Source of the DNA: Clostridia bacterium
Lineage (GTDB): Bacteria > Bacillota > DSM-521 > Neomoorellales > SLTJ01
Assembly (NCBI GenBank): GCA_014360105.1
Contig: JACIYD010000115.1
Coordinates: forward strand, 1-5,750
Direction of reading: 5' to 3'
Length of the DNA: 5,750 nt
Positions 4,561 through 5,750 of the stretch are shown one piece after another. Numbering within the stretch: the first letter of the stretch is position 1; every line of letters begins with the position of its first letter. Both the position numbers and the translations under genes were made by a program. Under the pieces are notes generated by a model. That model was given only the letters and a program-made list of their open reading frames with translations, ran no database searches and was not told where the DNA came from.

Positions 4561-5750
4561 ATGGGCGGTTTGGCGCAGAAGGCCGGAGCGAACCAACTGG
4601 GCCGGCGGGTGGCCGCACTTTACGAGATTCTCGGCGAGCTATTCGGCGCCGACCAGCTCGTGTTACGGGCGAGCAAGCTGGAAGCGCTGGAGCTCTTGCG
4701 CTCGCCGCGTCTAGCCGAGCGGGTCCTTGGCCTGCAGAAGCTAGTCTACGACGACCCGACTCTGGAGAAGGTACCGCCGATGCGGGAGATTCCCCGGGTG
4801 CTGGCCGCGATCGAGGACGCCCTGGCGGACCTGGTGGCGCGGCGCTCTGTAGAAGAGCAGCTTGAGCGCAAGATCGCCGAGCGCATGCAGCAGCGTCACG
4901 AGGAATACGTCCAGGAGCTGCGGGCGCAGATTCTCAAGGAATCCGCCGGGCCGGAAAACGCCCAGACGCTGAAAAGGCTTGCTCTGCTTGAAAAGAAGGA
5001 GCAAGTCAAGCTCGCCCGCTCGGCCTTCGAGGTTATGCGGCCGCAAAGCCTTAAAGAGATCGTGGGTCAGGACCGGGCCGTGCGCGCCTTACTAGCAAAG
5101 CTGGCCTCTCCCTTTCCGCAGCATGTGATTCTCTATGGCCCGCCCGGGGTGGGTAAGACGACGGCAGCGCGCCTGGTGCTGGAAGAGGCCAAGAGGCTCG
5201 CCAACGCGCCCTTTGCCCCCGACGCACCCTTTATCGAGGTCAACGGCGCGACCCTGCGCTGGGACCCGCGGGAGGTAACCAATCCGCTGCTCGGTTCCGT
5301 GCACGACCCCATCTACCAAGGCGCGCGGCGCGACCTGGCCGACGTGGGCGTACCCGAGCCGAAACTGGGCCTGGTAAGCGAGGCGCACGGCGGTGTCCTC
5401 TTCATCGATGAAATCGGCGAAATGGACCCCCTGCTGGTGAGCAAGCTCCTCAAGGTGCTGGAAGATAAGCGGGTTCGCTTCGAGTCTTCCTACTACGATC
5501 CTCATGACCCGCATGTGCCGCGCTACATCAAGAAACTTTTCGAGGAGGGGGCGCCGGCCGACTTCGTCCTCATCGGCGCGACCACCAGCGATCCGGAAGA
5601 ACTGAACCCCGCCTTGCGCTCCCGCTGCGCGGAAGTCTTTTTCGACCCTCTCACACCGCAGGACATTCAGGCCATCGTGGCTCAGGCGGCGCGCCGCCTC
5701 GGCGTGAGGCTGGCCTCGGAGGTACCGGAGATCATCAGTGAATACACCAT
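4561..5750 (+). CDS. lonC: LonC-type ATP-dependent protease (3' end cut by window edge)
   Basis: The frame opens at ATG 4561 and stays open to the window end: 396 complete codons. AAAGGAG at 4548-4554 lies 6 nt before the ATG. The protein resembles LonC, a Lon-family paralogue restricted to a subset of endospore formers. The N-terminal part (1 to about 160) has no substrate-binding LAN domain as in LonA; it is helical and charged, with a probable coiled coil at about 88-150 (ARRSVEEQLERKIAERMQQR). Then comes MRPQSLKEIVGQDRAVRAL and a AAA+ module: Walker A GPPGVGKT (193-200), Walker B VLFIDE (279-284), sensor-1 region IGATTS (338-343) and arginines 353 and 355 in LRSRC, at the arginine-finger region. 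The Ser/Lys protease domain should lie past the edge; LonC proteins are about 600 residues or more. A sporulation role is inferred from the family. LonB is the main alternative, but the N-terminal region and rplI neighbourhood favour LonC. Confidence 0.87.
   Translation, partial: MGGLAQKAGANQLGRRVAALYEILGELFGADQLVLRASKLEALELLRSPRLAERVLGLQKLVYDDPTLEKVPPMREIPRVLAAIEDALADLVARRSVEEQLERKIAERMQQRHEEYVQELRAQILKESAGPENAQTLKRLALLEKKEQVKLARSAFEVMRPQSLKEIVGQDRAVRALLAKLASPFPQHVILYGPPGVGKTTAARLVLEEAKRLANAPFAPDAPFIEVNGATLRWDPREVTNPLLGSVHDPIYQGARRDLADVGVPEPKLGLVSEAHGGVLFIDEIGEMDPLLVSKLLKVLEDKRVRFESSYYDPHDPHVPRYIKKLFEEGAPADFVLIGATTSDPEELNPALRSRCAEVFFDPLTPQDIQAIVAQAARRLGVRLASEVPEIISEYT

Noticed and set aside
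3813..4618. Minus-strand open frames (160 and 207 residues) opposite yybS and rplI
   Set aside because: They are low-complexity Pro/Arg-rich shadows of well-supported plus-strand genes.
5092..5514. Minus-strand open frame of 140 residues opposite lonC
   Set aside because: It lies opposite the conserved AAA+ module of LonC, so it is a shadow frame.

Overview
The window is a compact, GC-rich, all-plus-strand stretch of a bacterial chromosome. The gene order and content point to an endospore-forming member of the Clostridia, of the Moorella / Desulfotomaculum-like kind. The reasons are an rpsF-ssb-rpsR-yybS-rplI block, strong AGGAGG ribosome binding sites with several GTG/TTG starts, a YedF-type selenium-associated protein, and a LonC-type protease known from spore formers. 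The lineage is an inference from content, not a database match.

Layout. 1-551: the end (nearly all) of yedF, a two-domain TusA/DsrE-like protein. 628-837: a small DUF951 protein with a CxxC motif. 843-1961: ychF, the universally conserved Obg-family ATPase. A perfect GC-rich hairpin lies over the last codons of ychF and is followed by a T-rich tract (probable terminator). That tract runs directly into a good sigma-A promoter (TTGTTC, 17 bp, extended TGC-TATAAT). The promoter opens the second unit: a structured leader of about 90 nt, then rpsF (TTG start, 2101-2406), ssb (2423-2830), rpsR (2891-3121), a DUF2232/YybS membrane protein (3144-4103), rplI (4100-4558) and the first two thirds or so of lonC (4561 to the window end). 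Gaps from rpsF on are 2-60 nt or overlapping, and no terminator is visible between these genes, so they look like one operon. No stretch longer than about 140 bases lacks a gene.

How it fits together. S6 and S18 form a heterodimer on the 30S platform and are made from the same message with SSB. L9 belongs to the 50S subunit. YbyS/DUF2232 (YybS) is a membrane protein that often travels with rplI. LonC links the tail of this housekeeping operon to sporulation-associated proteolysis. The coding content is largely conventional. The items most worth a second look are RNA-level: a hairpin placed exactly between the Shine-Dalgarno sequence and the ATG of rpsR, a candidate S6:S18-binding leader in front of rpsF, and the overlap of ychF coding sequence, terminator and next promoter. 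I found no mobile element, CRISPR array, tRNA or rRNA, and nothing I would call a wholly new system.
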